Assembly (NCBI GenBank): GCA_900551265.1
Contig: URVL01000158.1
Span: 1 to 5,494, forward strand
Length of the DNA stretch: 5,494 nt
Direction: 5' to 3'
DNA from: an uncultured Eubacteriales bacterium
Lineage (GTDB): Bacteria > Bacillota > Clostridia > Oscillospirales > QAMX01
Below are positions 1 through 5,494 of this stretch, piece after piece. Made by a program: the position numbers and the translations under genes. The notes under the pieces are model-generated. The model ran no database searches and was not told the DNA's origin. It saw nothing but the letters and a program-made list of their open reading frames with translations. Positions within the stretch are counted from its first letter, which is position 1. The number at the start of each line of letters is the position of its first letter.

Positions 1-917
1 GCCTACGCACCGGATTTTTGGAGTACCTTCTGGTATATTGCTACCGCTGCGCGCACTGCTGTAGCGCTGCGCGATATCAACCCCGACTTGGCCTCCATTT
101 ATGAGGAGAGTGCGCGCCACGCCATGGAATGGGCAGAATGCGACTATGCCGAGCAGCGCAAAGAGGAAGACCGCTGGACGCCGCGTGCAAAAGCAGCAGT
201 CCACAACGAATATGAGCTGGTTGCAGTGGAAATGTTCCGTATGACCGGAGATCCGCAATATGACGTTTTGTATCATAAATTGCGTCAAAAGTGTAGTTAC
301 GAAGCTGCATTTGTCTATGCAACGCTTCCAGAGGGGATGGGAGACGAGGTTCTGCGGCAAACCTGCATACGGGAAATTATCGAGGCCGCCGATGCTGCGA
401 TGGCCGTTAGCGAACAGGTTCCCTATCATTTACCATCTGCCGACCCCAGCCGCGAGCGTATTGGCCCCTACAGCGCGTTCTATACTTGTCCCCGCATTGA
501 AGAGCTCATGCGGGCGCACTACTTAACCGGAAATGATGCATATCTTTCCGCCATGATAACGGCAGAGCTTTTTCCGGCAGGCGCAAATCCCTTGAACTTT
601 TGTTATACAACGGGTATTGGCGTGGAGCATCCCCGGGCAATTATGCATCACGATAGCAGGATCACCGGCCAGGCTGGCCAGCAGGCATTACCGTATTCGG
701 TCCATGTACATTTATCAATACTTCAGACCGCCTGCGTCATGTATATCGTGAAAAAGCATTGACTCCTGGCCCGTTTGTTTGGCCGAGTGTGGAAAGCTAT
801 CTGGAGATTTACCGCTTTGCTTCGCAGTGTGAGTTTACCGTGATGGATTCCATAGCTCCTAATATTTTCCGATGAGGCTATTTGGCAGCCTGCAAAAGTC
901 CTCACAACCATAAATAA
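1..917 (+). pseudogene. Glycoside hydrolase family 9-like gene, 5' end outside window, frameshifted and with an in-frame TGA
   Basis: The reading frame is open from base 1 and resembles the helical (alpha/alpha)6 catalytic domain of GH9 enzymes (cellulases and related exo-glycosidases). Family-like landmarks are WSTFWYIATAARTA near the start, LTGNDAYL, then GANPLNFCYTTGIG (about 577-621) and MHHDSRITGQ (643-672), the usual substrate-binding His region. In this frame translation runs into an unrelated tail and stops at 760-762. The -1 frame continues the family from about 675: PAGITVFGP, then SVESYLEIYR, then CEFTVMDSIAPNIF, where the Glu codon at 831-833 matches the GH9 proton donor. That frame meets TGA at 873-875. 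If TGA is read as the lost TGG, it continues WGYLAA, a typical GH9 end, to TAA at 915-917. Two independent lesions, one removing the catalytic Glu from the main frame, argue for a decayed gene. Substrate is unknown. The HxR of the GH9 signature reads HHD here. A sequencing error could explain one lesion, less easily both. Confidence 0.75.
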
Positions 918-925
918 GCTCATGC

Positions 926-970
926 AAAAAACCCGGTCTTCCTTTTCTCAGTGGAAGCCCGGGTTTTCTT
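926..970. terminator. Bidirectional intrinsic terminator between convergent genes
   Basis: The arms 928-942 (AAAACCCGGTCTTCC) and 953-967 (GGAAGCCCGGGTTTT) pair over 15 positions with a single T/C mismatch, around a 10-base loop. On the minus strand the stem ends in six T's (complement of 926-931), a good terminator for the gene ending at 969. On the plus strand it ends in TTTTCTT and would stop transcripts of the broken GH9-like gene. It begins right at the TAA of the minus-strand gene. Confidence 0.85.
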
Positions 971-1730
971 ACAATTCCGGATTTTGATAGCGATTACGCC
1001 GAATTGTTTTTTTCCCATATTGTATCGCGGCTTTCGGACAGCGATTCAGACAGGCCAGACATAGTACGCACTGGTCTTCCACCCACTTTGGGCGTCCGCT
1101 TTCCAGTTTTATGGCTTCACATGGGCACAAACGTTCACATAAGCCACAGCCAATGCAAGCATCGGTTGTATAAAACTTCGCAGTCTTTCGGCCACGCTTG
1201 TAAATCGGATACGCAATTTTCGTCATTAATCCAGGTACAGGGCCGCGGTGAGAATCACAATTTCCAGTCATGCGGATCCGAATGTCTCCGCAAATGCGAT
1301 CAATTTCCTGATCTGCCTGACACAAAATCGCCTTTATTTCCTCCTCCTCCGGCGCACGATACATCAAAACATAATTATCCGGCATGATAACGGAGTAATA
1401 AGCCGAGAGCCGATAACCATTGTCGCGCATGACTTCGGCAAACATATCGCCAGCAGCGCCCGTTTTTCCGCCGCAGGTCAGCACAAGATATGTATAATGC
1501 TGTTCCTTTGTCACAAACTGCAGCGCATACAGGAAAGCATGTAATATGACGGGAATCCCAAAAAAGTATGTTGGCATGACAAATCCCACCGTTTCTCCCG
1601 GTTCCAGCGTATAAGTCAGCTCTTCCTTTCGTAAAGCATCTGCGATATCTACGACACGATCCTCTAAATTTTTTGCGATACGTCTCGCCGCATAGGTAGA
1701 ATTTCCCGTTGCGCTGAAGCAAAATATCAT
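969..1730 (-). CDS. EFR1-type flavodoxin/2[4Fe-4S] ferredoxin fusion protein
   Basis: This 253-residue cytoplasmic protein joins a short flavodoxin-like domain (about 1-160) to a C-terminal bacterial ferredoxin domain (about 185-240). The N-terminus MIFCFSATGNST (phosphate-binding loop SATGNST, residues 6-12) is the FMN-binding loop. LTCGGKTGAAG (84-94) fits the second flavin-contacting loop. The ferredoxin part has two CxxCxxCxxxCP motifs, Cys192/195/198/202 and Cys221/224/227/231, enough for two [4Fe-4S] clusters. There is no signal peptide or membrane segment. The architecture matches the EFR1 family of anaerobe electron carriers, whose physiological partners are mostly unknown. ATG at 1728-1730 is the right start: it opens directly into the flavin loop and has a strong ribosome binding site. 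The gene is transcribed alone, divergently from nrdG and convergently with the broken GH9-like gene. A role in supplying low-potential electrons, possibly to the neighbouring NrdG, is inference. Confidence 0.9.
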   Translation of the reverse strand: MIFCFSATGNSTYAARRIAKNLEDRVVDIADALRKEELTYTLEPGETVGFVMPTYFFGIPVILHAFLYALQFVTKEQHYTYLVLTCGGKTGAAGDMFAEVMRDNGYRLSAYYSVIMPDNYVLMYRAPEEEEIKAILCQADQEIDRICGDIRIRMTGNCDSHRGPVPGLMTKIAYPIYKRGRKTAKFYTTDACIGCGLCERLCPCEAIKLESGRPKWVEDQCVLCLACLNRCPKAAIQYGKKTIRRNRYQNPEL

Positions 1731-1737
1731 GGCGTAT

Positions 1738-1748
1738 CCCCTCCTTTT
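1738..1748 (-). promoter_or_regulatory. Ribosome binding site of the EFR1-type gene
   Basis: On the minus strand the sequence is AAAAGGAGGGG, a near-perfect anti-16S match, 7 bases before the ATG at 1730. It fixes the start codon. Confidence 0.85.
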
Positions 1749-1762
1749 TATTGACCACCGTC

Positions 1763-1791
1763 AGTATACACTGAGACCCCATAGATTGCAA
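1763..1791 (-). promoter_or_regulatory. Sigma-70/A promoter for the EFR1-type gene
   Basis: On the minus strand, -35 TTGCAA (1791-1786) is followed by a 17-base spacer and -10 TATACT (1768-1763). The expected transcription start is near 1755, giving a leader of roughly 25 bases that includes the ribosome binding site. No NrdR-like box lies in this spacer, unlike the two nrd promoters. Confidence 0.75.
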
Positions 1792-1842
1792 GTGTATTGC
1801 CCACGCCGATAATCCATCGCGCAGAATTAAAGTATATTTTTT

Positions 1843-1866
1843 TGGTATACATATTGCAGTGTACCA
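1843..1866. promoter_or_regulatory. Imperfect inverted repeat overlapping the nrdG -35, possible operator
   Basis: TGGTATAC (1843-1850) and GTGTACCA (1859-1866) are inverted repeats with one mismatch, separated by 8 bases. The repeat covers the -35 hexamer of the nrdG promoter and the first bases of the NrdR-like box. It could be a binding site for a dimeric regulator or a by-product of the overlapping elements. No regulator can be named. Confidence 0.4.
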
Positions 1867-1882
1867 GATATTGTGTTATACT
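1854..1882 (+). promoter_or_regulatory. Sigma-70/A promoter of nrdG
   Basis: TTGCAG (1854-1859), a 17-base spacer and TATACT (1877-1882) form a canonical promoter, with transcription start expected near 1889. That leaves a leader of about 40 bases before the nrdG ATG. The spacing and box arrangement are the same as at the nrdD promoter. Confidence 0.8.
1861..1876 (+). promoter_or_regulatory. NrdR-box-like operator in the nrdG promoter spacer
   Basis: GTACCAGATATTGTGT matches the NrdR consensus as I recall it (acaCwAtATaTwGtgt) at 12 of 16 positions, including the ATAT core and the TTGTGT right half. It fills the -35/-10 spacer and abuts the -10, where NrdR binding would block RNA polymerase. 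NrdR is the zinc-finger/ATP-cone repressor of ribonucleotide reductase genes. NrdR boxes usually come in pairs. A possible upstream partner at 1829-1844 is weak (10 of 16, start offset 32 bases). Confidence 0.65.
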
Positions 1883-1928
1883 ATTTCCTGCCTCACAAAA
1901 TACTACTTTTTAAGAGAGTTGAGAACCT

Positions 1929-2627
1929 ATGATTGTAAACGGCCTTCAGAAACTTACGCTGCTTGATTTTCCCGGGAAAGTGGCGTGTACCGTTTTTTTT
2001 GCCGGGTGCAACTTTCGTTGCCCATTTTGTCATAATGCACCGCTTGTTTTGTCGCCCGGCAAATCCGAACAAATTGCAGAGGAACCAGTACTTGCATTTT
2101 TAAAAAAGCGTCAGGGCATTCTTGACGGCGTCTGCATTACAGGCGGTGAACCGCTCTTGCAGACGGCGCTCCCGTCGTTCCTCGCCAAAGTACGGGCGCT
2201 TGGTTATGCCGTCAAACTCGACACAAACGGCTATTTCCCTGAGCGTTTGCAGAACCTTGTGGATGCCGGGCTTTTAGACTATATCGCGATGGACGTTAAA
2301 AATTCTCCGGAGAAGTATCCGGAAACAATTGGCGTCTCAACGCTTGATCTTTCTCCGGTCTTTCAAAGCGTCGAATATATTCGTTCCTGCGGCGTACCTT
2401 ATGAATTCCGCACAACGGTTGTGAAAGGTCTGCATGCTGCGCAGGATATGGTCTCGTTGGCTGGTTGGCTTGCTGGTGCAGAGCACTATTTTTTGCAGAG
2501 CTTTGTCGATTCCGGAGACACCATTATGCCCGGACTTAGTGCCTGTACCCCGGCTGAAATGCAGGAATTTCTTGCAATTGTGCGCGAAAAAGTACCAAAT
2601 GCCGAGCTGCGTGGCATTTCGGCATGA
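1929..2627 (+). CDS. nrdG: Anaerobic ribonucleoside-triphosphate reductase activating protein (radical SAM)
   Basis: This 232-residue radical SAM enzyme reductively cleaves S-adenosylmethionine and uses the 5'-deoxyadenosyl radical to install the glycyl radical on NrdD. The cluster motif CxxxCxxC is Cys27/Cys31/Cys34 in GCNFRCPFCHN. GGEP, which contacts the SAM amino group, is at 72-75. LDTNGYFPE and MDVKN follow, as in pyruvate formate-lyase and reductase activases. The N-terminus MIVNGLQKLTLLDFPGK is characteristic of the longer, roughly 230-residue NrdG type (TIGR02495-like), and it supports the ATG at 1929 although the upstream Shine-Dalgarno is poor (GAG at 1921-1923 or AAGAGAG near 1912-1918). 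nrdG lies upstream of nrdD, opposite to the E. coli order. Each gene has its own NrdR-box promoter, and no convincing terminator lies between them, so read-through is possible. A different glycyl-radical activase is unlikely given the adjacent nrdD. Confidence 0.93.
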   Translation: MIVNGLQKLTLLDFPGKVACTVFFAGCNFRCPFCHNAPLVLSPGKSEQIAEEPVLAFLKKRQGILDGVCITGGEPLLQTALPSFLAKVRALGYAVKLDTNGYFPERLQNLVDAGLLDYIAMDVKNSPEKYPETIGVSTLDLSPVFQSVEYIRSCGVPYEFRTTVVKGLHAAQDMVSLAGWLAGAEHYFLQSFVDSGDTIMPGLSACTPAEMQEFLAIVREKVPNAELRGISA

Positions 2628-2630
2628 TTA

Positions 2631-2640
2631 CAACATGTTG
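2631..2640. repeat. Short perfect palindrome after nrdG
   Basis: CAACATGTTG is a perfect 10-base palindrome 4 bases after the nrdG stop. It lacks a U-run and is too short to terminate. It may be chance or part of the nrdD control region. Confidence 0.25.
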
Positions 2641-2660
2641 ATATTTAACGCGAATATTAC

Positions 2661-2676
2661 ACACAACATCTTGTGT
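2661..2676 (+). promoter_or_regulatory. NrdR box 1 upstream of nrdD
   Basis: ACACAACATCTTGTGT matches the NrdR consensus (acaCwAtATaTwGtgt, from memory) at 14 of 16 positions and is nearly palindromic. It ends 7 bases before the -35 of the nrdD promoter. Its start is 30 bases from that of box 2, close to three helical turns as expected for a NrdR box pair. Confidence 0.8.
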
Positions 2677-2683
2677 TTACCTC

Positions 2684-2712
2684 TTGCATCGTACGATATC
2701 TTGTGCTATAAT
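2684..2712 (+). promoter_or_regulatory. Sigma-70/A promoter of nrdD with extended -10
   Basis: TTGCAT (2684-2689), a 17-base spacer and a consensus TATAAT (2707-2712), preceded by TGC (an extended -10, 2704-2706). Transcription should start near 2719, giving a leader of about 30 bases. It is probably the main promoter for nrdD and the downstream reductase gene. Confidence 0.85.
2691..2706 (+). promoter_or_regulatory. NrdR box 2 inside the nrdD promoter spacer
   Basis: GTACGATATCTTGTGC matches the NrdR consensus at 11 of 16 positions with an intact ATAT core and TTGTG right half. It occupies the spacer and abuts the -10, the same placement as in the nrdG promoter, which suggests direct steric repression. 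Confidence 0.75.
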
Positions 2713-2736
2713 GATCTTGCTTTTAAATTTACTTCC

Positions 2737-2741
2737 GGAGG
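2737..2741 (+). promoter_or_regulatory. Ribosome binding site of nrdD
   Basis: GGAGG lies 7 bases before the ATG at 2749. It decides the start: the same frame is open back to 2434, but that stretch overlaps nrdG and runs through the promoter. Confidence 0.9.
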
Positions 2742-2748
2742 AAATATC

Positions 2749-5127
2749 ATGTATCAGGTTATTAAAAGAGACGGTAAAATCGTAGATTTTGATATAAGCA
2801 AAATCAGTGCGGTGATTACAAAGGCGTTTGATGCACAGGAAATGCCAATCCATCCAAACGTGATTGACTTCCTTGCTCTTAAAGTAACGGCTGATTTTGC
2901 CCCAAAGATCAAAGATGATCTCATTGCAGTTGAATCCATTCAGGACAGCGTGGAATCCGTGCTGGTACAGGCAGGCTATGCAGACGTCGCAAAAGCGTTC
3001 ATCCTCTATCGTAAGCAGCGCGAAAAACTGCGTAACATGAAATCAACCATTCTCGACTACAAAGAAACGGTTAATAATTACGTCAATGTCAATGACTGGC
3101 GTGTGAAAGAAAATTCCACCGTTACGTATTCCGTCGGCGGATTGATTCTCTCAAATTCCGGCGCCATCACCGCCAATTACTGGCTTTCTGAAATCTATGA
3201 TGAAGAAATCTCAAACGCCCACCGGGAAGCGGATATCCATCTGCATGATTTGTCCATGCTCACCGGTTACTGCGCCGGTTGGAGTCTGAAACAACTGATT
3301 CAGGAAGGCCTTGGCGGTATCCCTGGAAAAATCACTTCATCTCCAGCAAGTCATCTCTCTACCCTCTGCAATCAGATGGTCAACTTCCTTGGCATTATGC
3401 AAAATGAATGGGCGGGCGCACAGGCTTTTTCCTCCTTTGATACGTATCTGGCGCCGTTTGTGAAAGTTGACCATCTCTCCTATAAAGAAGTGAAACAGTG
3501 TATCCAAAGTTTTGTCTATGGCGTCAACACGCCGTCGCGATGGGGTACGCAGGCCCCGTTCTCTAACATCACGCTGGATTGGACGGTTCCGGCAGACCTT
3601 GCGGACCAGCCCTGTATTGTAGGCGGCCGTGAGATGGATTTCTGTTATCGCGATTGCAAAGCCGAAATGGACATGGTTAACCGTGCGTTCATTGAAATTA
3701 TGATTGAAGGCGATGCAAATGGCCGCGGCTTCCAGTATCCGATCCCTACGTATTCCATCACCCGCGATTTTGATTGGAGCGAAACGGAAAATAACAAGCT
3801 CCTTTTTGAAATGACTGCAAAGTACGGTACGCCCTACTTCTCCAATTACATTAATTCTGATATGGAACCCTCCGATGTACGCAGCATGTGCTGCCGCCTG
3901 CGTCTTGACCTTCGTGAGCTTCGCAAGAAATCCGGCGGTTTCTTTGGCAGTGGCGAAAGTACCGGCTCTGTCGGAGTTGTGACTATCAATATGCCGCGCA
4001 TCGCGTATCTCTCCGCTGATGAAACCGAGTTTTATCACCGTCTCGACCGTATGATGGATATTTCTGCACGTTCTTTGAAGATCAAACGCACCATCATTAC
4101 AAAACTAATGAATGAAGGGCTTTATCCCTATACCAGGCGCTATCTCGGTTCTTTTGACAACCATTTCTCCACAATTGGTCTGGTTGGTATGAACGAAGCC
4201 TGCCTGAACGCCAAGTGGCTGCGCCATGACCTGACGCACGAGGACGCGCAGAAGTTTACAAAAGACGTGCTCAATCATATGCGTGAGCGTCTTTCAGATT
4301 ATCAGGAGCAGTATGGCGATCTCTACAATCTTGAGGCTACGCCGGCTGAATCTACCGCTTATCGTCTTGCCAAGCATGACGTTGCCCGTTATCCGGACAT
4401 TATCACGGCTTCTCAAGGTTCCGTTCCGTATTATACAAACAGTTCTCACCTTCCGGTCGGTTTCACAGCCGATGTTTTTGAGGCTCTGGATATACAGGAC
4501 GAACTTCAGACGCTCTATACCTCCGGCACGGTTTTCCATGCTTTCCTGGGAGAAAAACTTCCGGATTGGAAAGCAGCGGCAGCGCTTGTGCGTAAGATCG
4601 CAGAGAATTATAAACTGCCCTATTACACCATTTCTCCGACTTATTCCGTGTGCAAAAACCACGGTTATCTCTCTGGTGAACAGTTTGTCTGTCCGGACTG
4701 CGGTGAAAATGCCGAAGTATATAGCCGCATTACCGGCTACTATCGTCCCGTGCAGAATTGGAACGACGGAAAGAGTCAGGAATACCGTGAACGGAAAACC
4801 TATGATGTCGCAAACTCTCATTTGCGTCATAGCGGTCCGATCCAAGAGGATACCACTCCGGCAGACTCCTGCGCATGTGAATCCAGTCAGACAAATCATA
4901 CGCTGCTTTTTGCTACCAAGACCTGTCCGAACTGTAAGATTGCAGCCTCCATGCTTGACAAAGCAGGCATTTCCTATGAAAAACTTTATGTTGAGGATAA
5001 TGAAGAACTTGCCATCTCCTATGGTTTAAAACAGGCTCCCACGCTTCTTGTCGTCAACGGCGATTCCTTTGATAAATACGTAAGTATTCCCGGCATTAAA
5101 AATTATATCAGCGCACTCGTTCACTAA
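2749..5127 (+). CDS. nrdD: Anaerobic (class III) ribonucleoside-triphosphate reductase with C-terminal redoxin domain
   Basis: This 792-residue cytoplasmic enzyme makes deoxyribonucleotides without oxygen by glycyl-radical chemistry. Residues 1 to about 95 are an ATP-cone (VIKRDGKIVDFDISKIS), the allosteric activity site. The catalytic barrel follows, with YCAGW (Cys175), GAQAFSSFDTYLAPF (223-237), MCCRLRLDL (Cys381/Cys382, one expected to be the thiyl cysteine) and GSVGVVTINMPR (406-417). A zinc site is suggested by Cys635, His638, Cys648 and Cys651. The glycyl radical motif RITGYYRP puts the radical on Gly663. Known class III enzymes usually end soon after this. Here a linker with Cys708 and Cys710 leads to a redoxin-like domain (about 717-792) with CPNC (726-729) and the cis-proline motif APTLLV (Pro764). 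The barrel resembles the Thermotoga maritima type more than E. coli. A flavin reductase gene follows after 11 bases, suggesting redoxin rather than formate as reductant. That point is inference. Expression is probably controlled by NrdR. Confidence 0.96.
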   Translation: MYQVIKRDGKIVDFDISKISAVITKAFDAQEMPIHPNVIDFLALKVTADFAPKIKDDLIAVESIQDSVESVLVQAGYADVAKAFILYRKQREKLRNMKSTILDYKETVNNYVNVNDWRVKENSTVTYSVGGLILSNSGAITANYWLSEIYDEEISNAHREADIHLHDLSMLTGYCAGWSLKQLIQEGLGGIPGKITSSPASHLSTLCNQMVNFLGIMQNEWAGAQAFSSFDTYLAPFVKVDHLSYKEVKQCIQSFVYGVNTPSRWGTQAPFSNITLDWTVPADLADQPCIVGGREMDFCYRDCKAEMDMVNRAFIEIMIEGDANGRGFQYPIPTYSITRDFDWSETENNKLLFEMTAKYGTPYFSNYINSDMEPSDVRSMCCRLRLDLRELRKKSGGFFGSGESTGSVGVVTINMPRIAYLSADETEFYHRLDRMMDISARSLKIKRTIITKLMNEGLYPYTRRYLGSFDNHFSTIGLVGMNEACLNAKWLRHDLTHEDAQKFTKDVLNHMRERLSDYQEQYGDLYNLEATPAESTAYRLAKHDVARYPDIITASQGSVPYYTNSSHLPVGFTADVFEALDIQDELQTLYTSGTVFHAFLGEKLPDWKAAAALVRKIAENYKLPYYTISPTYSVCKNHGYLSGEQFVCPDCGENAEVYSRITGYYRPVQNWNDGKSQEYRERKTYDVANSHLRHSGPIQEDTTPADSCACESSQTNHTLLFATKTCPNCKIAASMLDKAGISYEKLYVEDNEELAISYGLKQAPTLLVVNGDSFDKYVSIPGIKNYISALVH

Positions 5128-5132
5128 GGAGA
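5126..5132 (+). promoter_or_regulatory. Ribosome binding site of the thioredoxin reductase-like gene, overlapping the nrdD stop
   Basis: AAGGAGA overlaps the last two bases of the nrdD TAA (5125-5127) and lies 6 bases before the ATG at 5139. The overlap and the lack of room for a promoter imply a shared transcript and probable translational coupling. Confidence 0.85.
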
Positions 5133-5138
5133 CGCAAC

Positions 5139-5494
5139 ATGCATGACATCGTTATTGTTGGCGCAGGACCCGCAGGTCTCACTGCAGCACTCTACGCCAG
5201 GCGCATGGGAAAAACCGTTCTTGTTCTGGAAAAATCTACGTTTGGCGGTCAGGCCACCTTTTCCCCGAAAATAGAGAACTATCCCGGAACGATACAGATG
5301 AGTGGAAACGAGTTTGCCGACCGGCTGGTTGAACAGGTACTTGCACACGGCGCAGATATTGAGCTGGAAAACGTCACACGAGTAAAAGTATGTGGCGACG
5401 TGAGAACCGTCTACACAGAAGACGGTTCTCATGATTGCCGCAGTGTGATTCTTGCAACGGGCGTGCGGCACCGTCAACTTGGTCTGGCACGAGA
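5139..5494 (+). CDS. trxB: Thioredoxin reductase-like flavoprotein, 3' end outside window
   Basis: The 118 residues present form the FAD-binding part of a class II pyridine nucleotide-disulfide oxidoreductase. The N-terminus MHDIVIVGAGPAGLTAALYA has the GxGPAG dinucleotide-binding turn (8-13) and an acidic Glu31 at the end of the second strand. FGGQ (35-38) followed by IENYPG are thioredoxin reductase landmarks, and ILATGVRHR near the window end is the conserved ATG turn. The NADPH domain and the CxxC redox centre lie beyond the window, so a thioredoxin reductase cannot be told from a ferredoxin-type or ferredoxin-dependent relative. In the same operon as nrdD, 11 bases downstream, its most likely partner is the redoxin domain fused to NrdD, with general thioredoxin as the alternative. 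The symbol is by family resemblance. Confidence 0.88.
   Translation, partial: MHDIVIVGAGPAGLTAALYARRMGKTVLVLEKSTFGGQATFSPKIENYPGTIQMSGNEFADRLVEQVLAHGADIELENVTRVKVCGDVRTVYTEDGSHDCRSVILATGVRHRQLGLAR
5399..5433. repeat. Strong intragenic inverted repeat in the reductase gene
   Basis: TGAGAACCGTC (5401-5411) and GACGGTTCTCA (5421-5431) pair perfectly over 11 bases around a 9-base loop. A G:U and a C:G pair (5400:5432, 5399:5433) extend the stem to 13 in RNA. No T-run follows, so it is not an obvious terminator. It could be an mRNA structure or chance within coding sequence. Confidence 0.6.

Noticed and set aside
664..690. Programmed -1 ribosomal frameshift in the GH9-like gene
   Set aside because: No slippery heptamer of the X XXY YYZ kind is visible around the switch, and a second lesion lies downstream. 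GH9 enzymes are not known for frameshifting.
873..875. TGA read as tryptophan by an alternative genetic code
   Set aside because: nrdG ends with TGA (2625-2627) at the family's expected length, and Trp is encoded by TGG in the other genes. A nonsense mutation is simpler.
2631..2640. CAACATGTTG as a terminator or third NrdR box
   Set aside because: It is too short and has no U-run for a terminator, and it does not fit the NrdR consensus at helical spacing from box 1.
2434..2748. Upstream extension of the nrdD reading frame to an earlier ATG
   Set aside because: It overlaps nrdG out of frame and crosses the nrdD promoter and NrdR boxes. The ATG at 2749 has a strong ribosome binding site and starts the ATP-cone.
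3337..4038. Long minus-strand open frame opposite nrdD
   Set aside because: It mirrors the nrdD codons, has no ribosome binding site or recognisable domain, and the plus strand clearly encodes conserved NrdD motifs.
4283..5029. Open frames of about 200-250 codons overlapping the nrdD 3' end on both strands
   Set aside because: They are shadow frames of nrdD: basic, low-information translations lacking start signals and conserved motifs.

Overview
The window looks like a chromosomal segment of an anaerobic, low-to-medium GC bacterium, most likely Bacillota (a gut or rumen Clostridia or Negativicutes would fit). The evidence is a class III (oxygen-sensitive) ribonucleotide reductase with its radical-SAM activase, a flavodoxin/ferredoxin fusion protein of the EFR1 type, strong AGGAGG-type ribosome binding sites and canonical sigma-70/A promoters. 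Genus cannot be read from the sequence.

Layout. (1) Positions 1-917 hold the 3' part of a glycoside hydrolase family 9-like gene on the + strand. It is broken twice: a -1 frameshift near 670-684, and an in-frame TGA at 873-875 where the family has a Trp codon. It is read here as a pseudogene. (2) A bidirectional hairpin terminator (about 926-970) separates it from a convergent minus-strand gene (969-1730) for an EFR1-type flavodoxin/2[4Fe-4S] ferredoxin. (3) A 198-base divergent intergenic region (1731-1928) carries back-to-back promoters. (4) On the + strand follow nrdG (1929-2627, activase), a 121-base regulatory gap, nrdD (2749-5127, anaerobic ribonucleoside-triphosphate reductase with a C-terminal redoxin-like domain), and the start of a thioredoxin reductase-like gene (5139 to the window end, partial).

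How the genes work together. NrdG would use S-adenosylmethionine and a [4Fe-4S] cluster to install a glycyl radical on Gly663 of NrdD, which then reduces ribonucleotides to deoxyribonucleotides under anaerobiosis. NrdD carries a fused CPNC redoxin domain and is followed 11 bases later by a flavin disulfide reductase gene. The simplest reading is a self-contained, redoxin-dependent class III reductase: NADPH or another donor, then flavoprotein, then fused redoxin, then active-site cysteines. Both nrdG and nrdD have a TTGCAn-N17-TATAMT promoter whose spacer is filled by a NrdR-box-like sequence at exactly the same position, so both are probably repressed by NrdR. The divergent EFR1 protein is a candidate low-potential electron donor for NrdG, but that is inference from position only.
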